From assembly GCA_036897625.1 (NCBI GenBank), contig JAYMTA010000050.1, forward strand, positions 1 through 52,780: DNA of 52,780 nt, written 5' to 3'. This DNA comes from Pelargonium cotyledonis (Eukaryota > Streptophyta > Magnoliopsida > Geraniales > Geraniaceae). Every line of letters begins with the position of its first letter. Position 1 is the first letter of the stretch. The notes under the pieces were generated by a model. That model searched no databases and was not told the origin of the DNA. It was given only the letters and a program-made list of their open reading frames with translations. The position numbers and the translations under genes were made by a program. This document shows, one piece after another, positions 1 to 11,279 of this stretch.

Positions 1-639
1 ATATTATAGAAGTCCTACCCTAACTATGCGACAAGTGTCATCTTCAATTTCAATTACCTATCTAATTGAATCACACATGACAATTTTACTTCTATAATTT
101 TCGGTACTTTCAATTGAATTCTTAGAAACTTAGGACATTGGTATTTTTATGTGTTCTTTTTTCTTTTTCTTTTTGAAATAGATTTCCTAATAATTTTTAA
201 TGTTTCCATTCTAGAGCTTAAAAAAAAAAAAAAAAAAAAGTTGATTCCATTCTCACCAAAAGTCAAAGAACGCCTCTTACTTCATAATTACAAATTAGTA
301 ATATATGTATTAGCTGACACACGATTTATACAACTTGCACTTAAAACTACCTAGTTTTAATTATACGAACACCAAAAAAACAAAAAAACTTTATGAATCA
401 ACTGAGCAACATTAATGTGTATTAAGAATCACAAGTGGTTGGTTATTCGATTTTAGGATTTTGGCGACACCGACGCTTGTCTTTGATACAGTTACTCGTA
501 TTAGTGGTGGAAAGTGAGTACACAAAATAAATAAATAAATAAATAAAAGTGAACTAAACTCATTGTGGAAGAGAGACTAAACAAATGAAACAGACCAAAA
601 ACATGAAACAGAGTCATGAGTTGTTAAATAACTAACTAC
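1..639. other. AT-rich intergenic DNA downstream of FB1
   Basis: No gene is seen here. The stretch holds a poly-A run near 220-239 and an AAAT microsatellite near 526-546. The part around 430-510 resembles the stretch near 2400-3015 downstream of FB2, so it is the FB1 copy of a 3' flank that was duplicated together with the F-box genes. Confidence 0.6.
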
Positions 640-2013
640 CTAACTACAAGATGGGTTGGAAAGGATAGGCACTTGGGTAGGCCAAGTAGGCTGCATAAGT
701 GGGAAAGCGATATATGGAGTCCTTACTGGAAGCCCTCCGATCATCTTAAGCGTTCTCTTCCTTGCATTACACAAAAATACGGGAGAATATACCTCGGATT
801 TACTTCCCGTAAGTGGCTGAATGAAAAACAAATACAACATGTCTCCATCATGCGGGTGGAAAGTGATAACACAAGTGTCGGATCTCGCGCTGCTCCTATT
901 TTGATAACATCTTTTAGCAATGGAAGAATCCGTGGAATCCTCAATTTCACTAAAATCTAACTCGTGCACCAACTCCCACGAGGACTGGCTCTGACTATCA
1001 AGTTCCCAAACACGCATCTGCAAGCCATAATTTGGGTCATCCCCATTTGGTTGAAGATTAAACAACTGAGCTACTCGCAAACGTCCCATGCACACGCCTA
1101 TTAGGGATTGCTGTCTTTTCGTTTCGTAGCCTAGAGGGAACGGGATACGAAAATAGCCCTTAACTTTAGGATCAAATGGATTGATTCTTATTCCAATAAA
1201 ACACTTCATGCCCTCGCTCAACCAAACCATCATTCCTTTGAAGAAAACATGTCTCACCCTACGAACATGATCGCACCCGTTTATTCGTCTCCTTTCAGGC
1301 CCTATCATTTGTCTCCACCCACCGGCTCTGTCATCTGATGAAAATATGTCCACAATCATCACATGTGAACTACCCGAATATGTAGAAGTAACACGAACTA
1401 CCTTAAATATGAACCTACATCCTTCGTCTTCATAGACTAAAAGACCCGCTCGAATTATAGGATATCTGCAAGAAGAAGGCAAAGGAGGCGGTGGAGGGAG
1501 GGTGGTCCATTGTCTCGTGAAGGGGTTGCAGATGTAGTAAACACTATGATACTTCGTTCTCGGACAGCACAAAACTATATCTCTGAATGTATCGAGAATA
1601 CAACGTTTACTATCGCGGATAGGAAGAAAATCGAGAGGCTTGAAATTTTGTAATTCCTGATCAGAATTGATGAAGGAATAATTGATTTTGTGGTGTTCTT
1701 TTCTCCGGAGAAGAAATTGTGCGAGGATAGCTACCTGGAGCTCCTCGTCTTCCTCTCTATCCTTGTTGTTCTTGCTGTTGACACGAAGCCAGCAGCGAAG
1801 AAAATTTGAATAACGATAGTTAGTACTATTGACGAGAGAGAACCAACGTTTGCAAATACACTTGCACCGCGTTGCATACTTTGGAGAACCGAGTCTGCAC
1901 AAGATTTCTACCAATAAATCGTCGCTTAAACCCGAAATATACGATGTCGGTGAAGAAGAAGAAGATGTATTCATCTTGCTTCCACTATCACTCACCCTGC
2001 AATTTTCCACCAT
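640..2013 (-). CDS. FB1: intact F-box protein (457 aa)
   Basis: This is a single-exon F-box gene. The product probably acts as the substrate receptor of an SCF ubiquitin ligase, with the F-box binding a SKP1/ASK adaptor. The F-box lies at about residues 26-65 (GLSDDLLVEILCRLGSPKYA, then the Cys-rich CKCICKRWFSLV). A central CNPFTRQW block and a C-terminal region ending in a SWPTPVP-like motif form the presumed substrate-binding half. The ATG at 2011-2013 sits in GATCATGG, as in the other copies. No stop or frameshift is present. It is the left-most member of the minus-strand block, and its sister FB2 lies about 1.2 kb upstream. The family assignment is strong, the subfamily is not, and no target can be inferred. 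Confidence 0.88.
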   Translation of the reverse strand: MVENCRVSDSGSKMNTSSSSSPTSYISGLSDDLLVEILCRLGSPKYATRCKCICKRWFSLVNSTNYRYSNFLRCWLRVNSKNNKDREEDEELQVAILAQFLLRRKEHHKINYSFINSDQELQNFKPLDFLPIRDSKRCILDTFRDIVLCCPRTKYHSVYYICNPFTRQWTTLPPPPPLPSSCRYPIIRAGLLVYEDEGCRFIFKVVRVTSTYSGSSHVMIVDIFSSDDRAGGWRQMIGPERRRINGCDHVRRVRHVFFKGMMVWLSEGMKCFIGIRINPFDPKVKGYFRIPFPLGYETKRQQSLIGVCMGRLRVAQLFNLQPNGDDPNYGLQMRVWELDSQSQSSWELVHELDFSEIEDSTDSSIAKRCYQNRSSARSDTCVITFHPHDGDMLYLFFIQPLTGSKSEVYSPVFLCNARKRTLKMIGGLPVRTPYIAFPLMQPTWPTQVPILSNPSCS

Positions 2014-2080
2014 GATCTCTACACTTAATTTTATTGTGTGTTGTGTTGTGTTGTGTTAAAAACTGATGGATCTCTTGCTC

Positions 2081-2100
2081 GTTTATAATTTGTATTTGCT
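2081..2100 (-). promoter_or_regulatory. FB1 core promoter (TATA-like)
   Basis: On the minus strand an AGCAAATACA motif is followed by TATAAAC about 70 bases before the ATG. The same pair, a GCAAATAC-type motif then a TATA box, stands upstream of FB3 and FB5, which supports it as a conserved core promoter. It is judged by sequence alone. Confidence 0.5.
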
Positions 2101-2434
2101 GGTGGAGCCCTAATTAGAATAGGGTTAGGATTTTTTGTGGCTGATAAAACCTACTAAAAAATAATTTAGGAATTTAATTATAAAGTACTGATTTTTCCTT
2201 GCCTACCCGCCTAATTATACACACTTTTTTATCGAAAAAAATATATTATTAAGCCAAGTCGGAAGCTAACAAAGGAAAAAAAATCGGTAGATTGGGGAGC
2301 AACTTAAAATCAAAACGTTCTATTCTAGTCGCGCAAAAAACGATATCAGAAATAATCAAATTGAAGGCACTGAAAACATTAATGTATAAATAGTCACAAG
2401 TACGCGTTGGTTGTTCGATTTTAGGAGTTTTGCG

Positions 2435-2968
2435 TAGGGGTGAGCATAATCGGTTAACCGACCGAACCACTACCCAAAGAGAACCGAACCGATACCCTCG
2501 GTTCTGCACAGTGGTGAACCGTGGCTGACCGAAATTATGTATCAAAACACACGGTCGGTTAACCGCTAAAGTTGGTTCGGTTTCGGTTTTAGACCGACAA
2601 ACCGTAACATAGATATTTCATAAACTTTGGGCCAATAAACCACTATCAACCTTTTATCTCCTTATCTTCTTCTTCCTAACAATTTTTCCATTTTACTGCA
2701 ACAGCCAACCTCCATAGCCAAACCTTCACAACTAGATTAGGATAATTTGTTCTTAGGTTTTATTGAGTGTTGATTTAAGGTTTATTAAATAGGAAATAAT
2801 GAGGAAATCAGCTACAGTCGGTCGGTTCGGTTTTCCTCGGTTTAGAGGCACCTAAACCGCAAACCGCACCGACGACAATCGGTTTCGTCAATAGTGAAAC
2901 CGATTCCAATACGGTTTCGGTTCGGTCTCGGTTCGGTTCGGTTTTACGGTTCACCTTGCTCAGCACTA
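2435..2968. mobile_element. hAT-type nonautonomous element, 534 bp
   Basis: The element is flanked by a perfect 8-bp direct repeat, GTTTTGCG, at 2427-2434 and 2969-2976. Its ends form an imperfect inverted repeat: TAGGGGTGAGCA on the left, and TAGTGCTGAGCA when the right end is read on the other strand. Subterminal regions are rich in GGTTCGGTT/AACCGAACC motifs, as in many plant hAT MITEs. It has no coding capacity. It lies in the 3' flank of FB2, and the uninterrupted counterpart is seen downstream of FB1 near 440-510, so it inserted after that duplication. Confidence 0.85.
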
Positions 2969-3235
2969 GTTTTGCGGCTTTGAATCAGTTACTCATATTA
3001 GGGGTTTAAAGTAAGTGACAAATAATTCATTGAGAGGACTAATATTAATTGACATAATTGCAAAACATTGTCAAAGAGCTTGAGAAAAAATAAATTAATT
3101 CATTTCTTCAGCTCAATTCCAACTTAATGCATCAAATGAAAAAGAACCAACAGAAAAAGAAAAAAAAAATTTGGCAAAAAAAAATCGATAATTCAATAAC
3201 TCTAATCTAGCAAAAACATAACAAGCTATAAGTAA

Positions 3236-4594
3236 CTAACAATTGGTGGGGTTGTAAAGGGTAGGCACTGGGGTAGGCCAAGTAGTCATCAGAAGCGGGA
3301 AGGCGATACATGGACTTCTTATCGGAAGCCCTCCGATCACCTTAAGCGTTCTCTTCCTCGCATTACACGAAAATATGGGAGAGTATACCTCGGATTTACC
3401 CTCGGATTTACTTCCCGTAAGTGGCAGAACGAAAAACAAATACAATATGTCTCCATCATGCGGGTGGAATGCCATGACAAAAGAGTCAAATCTCGCGTTT
3501 GTCTTATCCTGATAACATCTTTTAGCAATGGAAGAATCCGCCGAATCTTCAATTTCACTAAAATCTAAGTCGTGCACCAACTCCTACGAGGACTCGCTAT
3601 GGCTAACGAGTTCCCAAACAAGCAACTTCAACCCATAGTTCATGTCATTTCCATTTTCGGGGAGCCTAACCAACTGAGCTACTCGCAAACATCCCGTGCA
3701 CACGCCTATTAGGGATCTTGCTCTTTCGGTTTCGTAGCCTACAGGAAACGGAATACGAAAATAACCCTCAACTTTAGTATAAAATGGATTGACACTTATT
3801 CCTTCAATACATTATGTGTCTTGGCTTAACCAAACCATCGTTCCTTTGTAAGAGAAAGGTCTCATGTTACGAACAAAATAAATTTCTCTACTATTGGTAT
3901 CAATTGTTCGTCTCCACTTACCGACATTGTCGTCTGAGGAAAATATATCCACAATCACATCATGTTTACCAGCCGAAAATGTAGAAGTGACTCGAACTAC
4001 CTTAAATTTGAATCGATAACCTTCATTTTCATAGACAAAGAGACCGACTCGAATTATTGGATATGCGCAAGGAGGAGGCAGAGGAGGCAGTGGGGGGAGG
4101 GCGGTCCATTTCCTCGTGAAGGGATTGCAGATGTAGTAAACACTGTGATCTCTCGTGCTCGGACAGCACAAAACTAAATCTTTAAAAGTGCCAAGAATAC
4201 AACGAGTACTATTGTTGATAGGGATAAAATATAAAGACCCGAAAAATTGTGATTCTTGATCAAAATTGAAGGAATAGTTAATTACATCGCCTTCGTATGT
4301 CGAAAGAAATTGTGTGAGGATAGCTATCGGGAGCTTCTCGTCTTCCTCTCCTTCCTTGTTGGTCTTTCTATTGATGCGAAGCCAAAAGTGAAGAAAATAT
4401 GAATCACGAGGGTTGGTAGTGTCGATGAGAGAGAACCAGAGTTTGCAAATACACTTGCACCGAGTTGCATACTTGGGAGAACCGAGTCTACACAAGATTT
4501 CTACCAACAATTCGTCGCGTAGACATGAAATATATGATATTGATGGAGAAGAAGATTGGCTCATCTTGCTTCCACCATCACTCACCATGGACAT
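3236..4594 (-). pseudogene. FB2: F-box pseudogene with two in-frame stops
   Basis: This copy aligns with FB1 along its whole length in one frame, including the F-box, CNPFTRKW, the WELVHDLDFSEIEDS block and the WPTPVP end. It is broken only by two nonsense codons. A TAA at 3812-3814 falls where FB1 has a Lys after the MVWLS block. A TAG at 3584-3586 replaces the Trp of the conserved WELVH motif. The start is also altered: the usual ATGGTGGAA is changed, and the likely start is the ATG at 4592-4594, with an upstream in-frame ATG at 4640-4642. The N-terminal open part could still give a protein of about 260 residues with the F-box and central block but no C-terminal third. Confidence 0.85.
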
Positions 4595-4642
4595 TTTGAC
4601 CTGGTGGAGCCCTAGTTCCTCTAGGAAATAAATCAATGTCAT

Positions 4643-4951
4643 GAATAGATTAGGGTGTTTGTGTATGATAAGACTTACTAATCATTAATTTAGGAGATAA
4701 ACTATAAAGTGCCCACCTAATTCTACAACTCTATGTACTAATATATATATTTTTTTTTGAGCTGGTTACACCAAATTTCCTTGTTGTATTGCCAACAAAC
4801 ACTTTGCTGTCATGCAAATTAATTTTTCATTGCACTTGCTTTATAGCGATTATGCAGGGGATCTGAGTGACCAAAAGAGTATATCTGCTAATTAGGTTCT
4901 TATGATTGGATTAGGAGTGATTTCTTGGTCATCACAAAAATAGCCTACTAT
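4643..4951. other. FB2 upstream region
   Basis: This is AT-rich DNA between the FB2 start and the left end of the CACTA-type segment. Near 4605-4730 it keeps the block of short motifs (GGTGGAGCCCTAGTT and an AATTTAGGA repeat) seen upstream of FB1 and FB3. No other gene is seen. Confidence 0.5.
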
Positions 4952-6399
4952 CACTACAAGAAATTATAGATTTTACTGCGGTTTACAAATGCAGCTGAAA
5001 ATCCGAAAACATTAATTTAACTACGGATACCAACTGCGGTTTAAACCTATGGTTGCGGTTTTAGTCCGGCTGCATTTTCTAAACGGAGACTAATGTGACT
5101 TTAGACTGATGTTTTCAAGCTCATTTGGCTACGATTTTAAACTGCAAATAAAATTTTAACCGTAGCAAAAATCTACAGTTAAAATTTCTAAATATTTTGG
5201 TTGAGGGGCTCATGGTAAGGCCCAAGTCAACTATTTTGTTTCTAAAAAACAGAAATATTATTTATTTTATTAAAAGTCTTCAGTGCTATCCACCATAATC
5301 TATACATTTTTCAACAATAATGCAAACCTAAAGTTCAACTAAAACATATTTCTTTGTTGTTTGCAATAAATTTCACAAACATAAAAATTTCACAGAGCAG
5401 ATCTACCAATTATATTTTTCTTTCCAAAAAAAAAAAAAAAGATAAAGAAAACTTTGGAGAACTCTACTCAGGTATAGTGATCTTGAGCCAGACAACAAAT
5501 ATAATCATGGCCCAAGCAACCTCTTCATTTCTAGCACCTCTACTGGCACACTCTGATGCGGCCATAATAATATGATTGCATTCAGCATAAGGTGCTGTTA
5601 TTATAATGACCTACCTGGAAATTCACAAGATTCAAAGCATAAGATTCGCATACAAATTCTCAATGATCACTTGTAAGTGAAAAATTTTATTTAACGTACA
5701 TAAAGCACAGCAGAACCATTTCATGATGAAACTTGCTTCAAGAATGATGTGGTATAATCAGAGCATCAGTCGTAGTGATTCCCTCTCTCCCCAGTGTGTA
5801 AGCCGACCTGTATAGAATTCCACAAAGCAACAAAAAATATAAGCAATTAAACTAATCACTATATTTGATATACGAGAACATTACACCTACGCAGATAGTC
5901 AACCGATGATCCATTATTAAGATAAAATATCATAGGACAGATAAGCTGTATTTTAGTTTGCCTTAACTTTCAACTACTTAGTAAGCACAGTTGTTTGTAT
6001 TTGAACAAACCTATTGTGTAAATGTTGGTCTTCATGAATGAGAATGCGAGTAAGATGCTAAATATAATTGACCAAGATAAAAAAATTAAGAGATTTTCAA
6101 GCAACTCTCAAGGGATCTTTGACTAAATTAACCTTAGTTCTCAAATGATGACAGTAAAAATAAATTGACCTCTGCTCTATATGACCTTCTCCCTTCCCTT
6201 TGTTTCTGGCGGCTATCTCTGACTACATTTACAAGTCAATATCACCCTCCAAAACTCAAAGTACCTTCACAACACAAAACCATGAAAGTCAACATTAACC
6301 ATAACCTTTGCACCTTTTGGGATAAATCTTGAATTACTAGGCAATCATAAATAACTAAAGATCTAATGCACATCTATATTTACTTGGCCTTGAATGAGG

Positions 6400-7248
6400 G
6401 TCTCACCGGATGCAGATGGAGCACATTGCAGCATGCCATAAATCTCTTTCCCTGAATAGCAATTGTTTAACCCATGGATCAACAAGTTCACAAATGTTGC
6501 GTTTTTCTAGCAAAGGCCGTGCCTACACCAAACTTTGAAACATTAGTCTATTAAATATCTCTAACACACACAAATTTGTAAAAAGACAAGACAATGATGA
6601 GGTGAAAACATAAGCTTTCATGAGGTTTCAAAGATTAAAGCTAGAGTTGTTTGATTCATACCCATTCAGTTAGGCATTGTTGGCCCTTGGGGACGGTTTA
6701 TATCCATAGCTTTCCTTCCTGTAACAAGCTCCACCAGTAGCACACCAAAGGAATACACATCAGCTTTCTCTGTAATTTGGCCACTCTGAGCATATTCTGG
6801 AGCCAAGCACCTAATCAAAGTAATGTTAATACTGTTTGGTGCAATAACAGAACAAAAAGGAAAGGAAGTGTAACAAATTTTTACCCAAATGTGCCAATTA
6901 CTCTTGTTTCTGCTCCTGTATCTCCATCTGGCTGCCACTGAGCCAGTCCAAAATCTCCAACCTTAAATTCAGATACAGGAGTTAGTGTAACATATACTGA
7001 TTCATACACTGATATAATATCCACACAATAAGAACACTTGATAAGATAAATAATAAAAAAATAAAACTTTGCTTACCGATGGTTCAAAATCATGGGTGAT
7101 AAGGATATTGTTTGGCCTCAAATCGCAGTGAAAAATGCATCCCACTCTGCATTCTTAATGAAGATATCTCAAACCTCGGGCTGCTCCAATTGCAATTTTC
7201 AGTTGTGCAAACCATACCAATGGATCTCGATCACGTCCTGCCAATTCA
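6400..7248 (-). pseudogene. Receptor-like cytoplasmic kinase fragment, introns kept
   Basis: Four exon pieces of a Ser/Thr kinase domain run right to left. About 7077-7248 reads DPLVWFAQLKIAIGAARGL and then the catalytic loop. About 6884-6962 holds [12 protein letters not shown] and VIGTFG. 6662-6810 reads [36 protein letters not shown]. About 6405-6522 reads ARPLLEKRNICELVDPWVK. The wording ([24 protein letters not shown]) matches the plant kinase group that includes PERK-like and USP-kinase RLCKs. It is dead: the loop reads HCD for HRD, a stop follows GLRYLH, a 1-base shift lies after INRPQG, and both ends are missing. Introns remain, so the capture was at DNA level. Confidence 0.8.
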
Positions 7249-7644
7249 TACATTGCACTTAAACTCATAGCTTGCACATGTATACAGTAGCATCACCTAT
7301 ACTATAGCAAACATTATCATGTTGCACAAGATCCACCTAATATTTCATGACCAGATCTTATATTTCATCATAAGCAAGTTTCAAGAAAATGGGCACTTAC
7401 CATTGGGAAAGGACAGTTTCTCTAAAAGGCAAATTACAAAATGACTCAAATTAACAATGCAATAGTCGTTGTGAAATCAATACAAGTTGCAACAAATAGA
7501 CTGTCAATGACAAAACCATAACAAAATCCTCAATAAACTTTGAGAGAACCAAACAAATCCTAAATAAGGTCAACAGTGAATAAGTTAGGTGAAACATACA
7601 TGTTTGCCTCTTCAAGGCAACTAAGAGAGGCTACCTATATTATA

Positions 7645-7888
7645 CTCCCTCCGTCCCAAAATGAGTGTCTTGTTTCAATTGCATTTTTGTCTCAAAATGA
7701 GTGTCCTATTTTCTTTTTAAGTAAGTTAGTTATGCATGAATTGTCAATAATACCCTTATAGAAAGCTAGTTAGAATCTCTCATCACATGATCATAAGGAT
7801 ACAATAGTAAACATAACACACACTAACTAACTTCTCCTTAATTTTTCTCAAAATAGAAAGGACACTACTCATTTTGGGACAGAGGGAG
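7645..7888. mobile_element. Stowaway MITE copy 1, 244 bp
   Basis: The inverted repeats are CTCCCTCCGTCCCAAAATGA on the left and its near complement (TCATTTTGGGACAGAGGGAG) on the right. TA dinucleotides flank both ends (7643-7644 and 7889-7890), the target duplication of Stowaway/mariner MITEs. It is nested in the CACTA-type segment and is non-coding. The interior matches copy 2 at 26518-26723 in the opposite orientation. Confidence 0.9.
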
Positions 7889-8299
7889 TATATGTTTAAG
7901 GCAAAAATGGTTCCTTGATCGCAATCTTTTTTTGTGTGTAAAAGTAACAAGAAAACAGATCAAAATGAAGACATATTGAGGGGGGAATCCAAAACCATAA
8001 AAAATAAATAAAAAATAAAAAAAAACCATCATTGAATAATTAAAAAAGCATGGGGCAATACATTCTTATGGCCAGAATCAAAGAGTAAACATCCAAAACA
8101 ATATCACTTACAAGTAACATGAAAGTGAACAAGGAAAACAGTGAACAGAGGCATGACAGTAAAGCAGAACATGTATCATAACTAACCAAAATCACAAATA
8201 ACACTGAAAATAGCTTTACCAAAATTAGGGCTGAATTCAGAATTAGGGTTTTGGAGAGAAAGATGACCAAAATTATTAACAAAATCATTGGATGAACAG

Positions 8300-8640
8300 A
8301 GTGAAAATTTACCGTAGGAATCGGAGGATGATCCTAAAATGTTCCATGATCTAGCGTTTTCTCATCAAGTCCTCATCTATTCCTCTGCGCACACCCAAAC
8401 ATCAACTTGGAAACCTCAAAATCCCAGATCTGGCGAACAGAGATGGCCTTCAGATCATCCTGAAACCAACATCAATTGGGCACCAAGATACGATTCTGGA
8501 TCAAAGAGAATCGAAAATAGAGACCGATACGTACCTGAAAGATGTGGTCGGTGTTGCAGAGATGAAGAAATTCTTCATGATCGAGAGAAGGTTAGGGTTT
8601 AAAGAAATCGTTGCTTAGAGTGTTAGGGTTAGTGAAAGTG
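8300..8640 (-). other. Possible captured or vestigial exon in the CACTA segment
   Basis: On the minus strand near 8530-8580 a short open frame starts MKNFFISATPTTSF and runs into a GTACGT donor-like site. The surrounding DNA is less AT-rich than its neighbours. It may be the first exon of the captured kinase gene, an exon of the element itself, or chance. I do not recognise a protein. Confidence 0.2.
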
Positions 8641-8971
8641 GTGTTTGGAGAGAAAGTTTCAGCTATTTAAATATTAAGTGTCTGGGCCTTTTGTCTTTAC
8701 TGCAGTTATGTACCGCAGCCCAAGCCCAATAAAACTCTCCAATTTAACTACGGTTTAGATTTAGTATAATATCACTTCTTTATTAGTTGATCCACGCATT
8801 TGATAATATAGAAATACGAAACGGTAAGATAAGTTTACATCTGAAACTCATCGTCGAAGAGTAACAATACGAAAGAAACAAACCAAGAAATCGAAACATG
8901 AATTGTATAATTGTCCGACATTTTTTATGTGTAACTAAATTTTGCAATAAAGATTTGAAGCAAGAACATAA

Positions 8972-10378
8972 CTAACTACTAATAGGGTTGGCAAGGAGAG
9001 GCACTGGGGTAGGCCAGCTAAAAAGCAGAAGTGGGAAGCCAATAGTTTGAGTCCTTACCGGAAGCCCTCCGATCACCTTAAGTGTTCTCTCCCTTGCATT
9101 ACACGCAAAGACGGGAGAAAATATCTCCGATTTACTTCCCGTAAGTGGCGGGACAAAAAACAAATACAATACGTCTCCATTGTGCGGGTGGAAAGACAAA
9201 ACATAAGACTCGAATCTCGCACTGCTCTTATTCTGATAACTTCTTTTAGCAAAGGAAGAGTCTGCTGAATCCTCAATTTCACTAAAATCTAACTCGTGCA
9301 CCAACTCCCACGAGGACTGGCTACGACTATCAAGTTCCCAAACGAACAACTTCAAACCATAATTCATGTCATTTCCATTTGGAGGAAGATTCACCAACCG
9401 GGCTATTCGCAAACATCCCTTGCACACGCCTATTAGGGTTCTTGGTATACTTTCTTCGTAACCTCTACGTGCTACGTAGCCTAGAGGAAACGGAATACAA
9501 AAATCACCCTCAACATTAGGGTCAATTGGATTGATTCTTGTTCCGGTAAAACAATCTCTGTCTTCTCTCAACCAAACCATCGCTCCATTGTAGCAAACCG
9601 GTCCCATGTTACAAATGTTGTTACATTGAGGCACAATATTGATATGTCGTCTTCCATCTGAGGAATTCGTCTCCATAATCAACCAAAGCTTATTTATTTC
9701 TATACTTTTAGTATCAATCGTTTGTCTCCACTCGCTTGCACTGTCATTCGAGGAAAATCTATCCACAATCACCGCACGTGTTCTAGCTGAATATGCAGAA
9801 GTGTAGCGAACTACCTTAAATATGAATCCATAACCTCCATGTTCATCGACAAAAAGACAAACTCGAGTTACTGTACTGCAAGAAGGCAGAGGCGGCGGTG
9901 GAGGGAGGGCGGTTCATTGCCTACTGAAGGGATTGCAGATGTAGCAAACACTGTGATTATCCGCGCTCGGGCAGCACAAAACTATGTCTCTAAAAGTACC
10001 AAGAATACAACGTGTACGATGTGGGATAGGGAGAAAATCTAGAGACCTATGAAATTGTAATATTTCTTTATCAGGATTGAAGGAATAATTAATTCTATGG
10101 TGTTCTTTTCCCCAGGAAAGAAATTGTGCGAGGATAGCTACCGGTAGCTCCTCGTCTACCTCTCGTTCCTTGTTGTTCGAACCATTGATCTGGTTCCAGC
10201 AGCGAAGAAAATATGATCCCGACGATGAATTGGTATCGATGAGTGAGGACCAACGTTTGCAGATGCACTTGCACTGAGCTGCATACTTGGGAGAACCGAG
10301 TTTGCACAAGATATCTACCAACAACTCGTCAGTTAGACTTGAAATATATGATATTGATGACAAAGAAGATTGATTCAT
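8972..10378 (-). pseudogene. FB3: F-box gene stopped by a single TGA
   Basis: The copy is open from the ATG at 10376-10378 to the stop at 8972 except for one codon. A TGA at 9914-9916 replaces the Trp of CNPFSRQW. The frame then continues with TALPPPPPLPS and the full substrate-side half down to WPTPVPLLANP. The F-box (SLTDELLVDILCKLGSPKYA, CKCICKRW) is intact. The ancestral ATGGTGGAA start region is missing; the start used here corresponds to an internal Met of FB1 in the motif SKM. The copy has about 25 extra residues after WRQTIDT compared with FB1. As it stands, it would give an F-box-only protein of about 154 residues, or the full product on readthrough or in an allele without the stop. 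Confidence 0.85.
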
Positions 10379-10408
10379 CTTTTTGGTAGGGTTGTGTTTT
10401 GTGTTCAA

Positions 10409-11279
10409 GACTTATTGATGTGTTACACATACATTATATACCTTGTATTTGCCGGTTAAGCCCTAGTTAGTTTAGGAAATAAATTACTACCATAAATAGA
10501 TTAGGGTCTTTGTTTCTAATAAGAACTAATAATCAATTTAGGAAACAAATAATTAGCTGCCGATTTTGACCCATAGCCACGCAAATTTTGTTTCTTAGAT
10601 TTTGTTTACTTTTAAATGTTTTAATATATGCTGGTGGTAAGGCATGATTTAGGGTGGTGGCGGCTGGGTTGCGGCGTGTTTTGACGGGTGATGCCAGGGT
10701 GGTGGGGGCTGCCCTTGGTCGGGGATGGTGGACCAGAGGATAGCAGAGGCATCGGCCTATCCGAGAGACTTTGCTTTGGGCTAGTACGGTTGTGTTCGAG
10801 ACGGATGCCTAGGAAGTAGTTTGGGCTTGAAGAATGGATCCGAGGATTTGAGCGGGTTTGGCCTCCATATTCAAATTTACGTTCTCAACCAAGAAATCAA
10901 CGAAATTGTCAACTAGAAAAATAGCAACTACATGTGTAACTATCCTGATTTAGCAACATTATCATAAGATTGGAACTCACACGACCACAGTTGAGCTACA
11001 TAACAAGAATAACTTTTCGAAACACTGCCAGCACAATATTGAAATTGACGATCTCAACTAAGAAACCCAACAATATCCCAAACAAAATATATAGCAACCC
11101 TCTCAAATGTATGGATGCAAACACACAAGTACAATTCAATACTATAATCGAATCAAACAAACGAAGAACATCATGAGATAAAAGAATAAGTTGCGAAATT
11201 GTCCAACATTTAAGTATCCAAAACTAAATTCGACACATTCATAGCCCAAGTGGAAACATAAATAAATAACTATAACTAA
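10409..11279. other. FB3-FB4 intergenic DNA with a GC-rich block
   Basis: No gene is recognised. The block at about 10622-10860 is clearly richer in G than its surroundings (GGTGGTGG, GGCGGCTGGG) and looks inserted. After it a diverged direct repeat is seen: a segment near 10875-10915 (CTCAACCAAGAAATCAACGA) recurs near 11045-11085 (CTCAACTAAGAAACCCAACA), about 170 bases later. Their origin is unknown. Confidence 0.4.
10434..10452 (-). promoter_or_regulatory. FB3 core promoter (TATA-like)
   Basis: On the minus strand GGCAAATACAAGG precedes TATATAA by a few bases, about 60 bases before the surviving ATG. The order matches the FB1 and FB5 promoters. Confidence 0.5.

Larger units (their letters stand above)
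4952..8775. mobile_element. CACTA-type transposon remnant, right end lost
   Basis: The left end begins CACTACAAGAAA at 4952-4963, the hallmark terminus of plant CACTA (En/Spm) elements, preceded by TAT as a possible 3-bp target site. A dense cluster of AACTGCGGTT-type motifs follows (about 4975-5190), as expected of CACTA subterminal repeats. A second, shorter cluster lies near 8700-8760. After about 8780 the DNA again matches the 3' flank shared by FB3 and the later copies. I found no matching CTTGTAGTG right terminus, so the right boundary is inferred from where the flank resumes. Inside lie a broken kinase gene fragment and a nested Stowaway MITE. No transposase is recognised. Confidence 0.6.

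Noticed and set aside
151-354. A 67-codon Phe/Lys-rich frame
   Set aside because: It comes from T-rich DNA and a poly-A run and has no protein-like composition.
8760-8790. Right end of the CACTA element
   Set aside because: The text ATATCACTTCTT near 8770 recalls a terminus but does not match the complement of the left end, so no intact right end is claimed.
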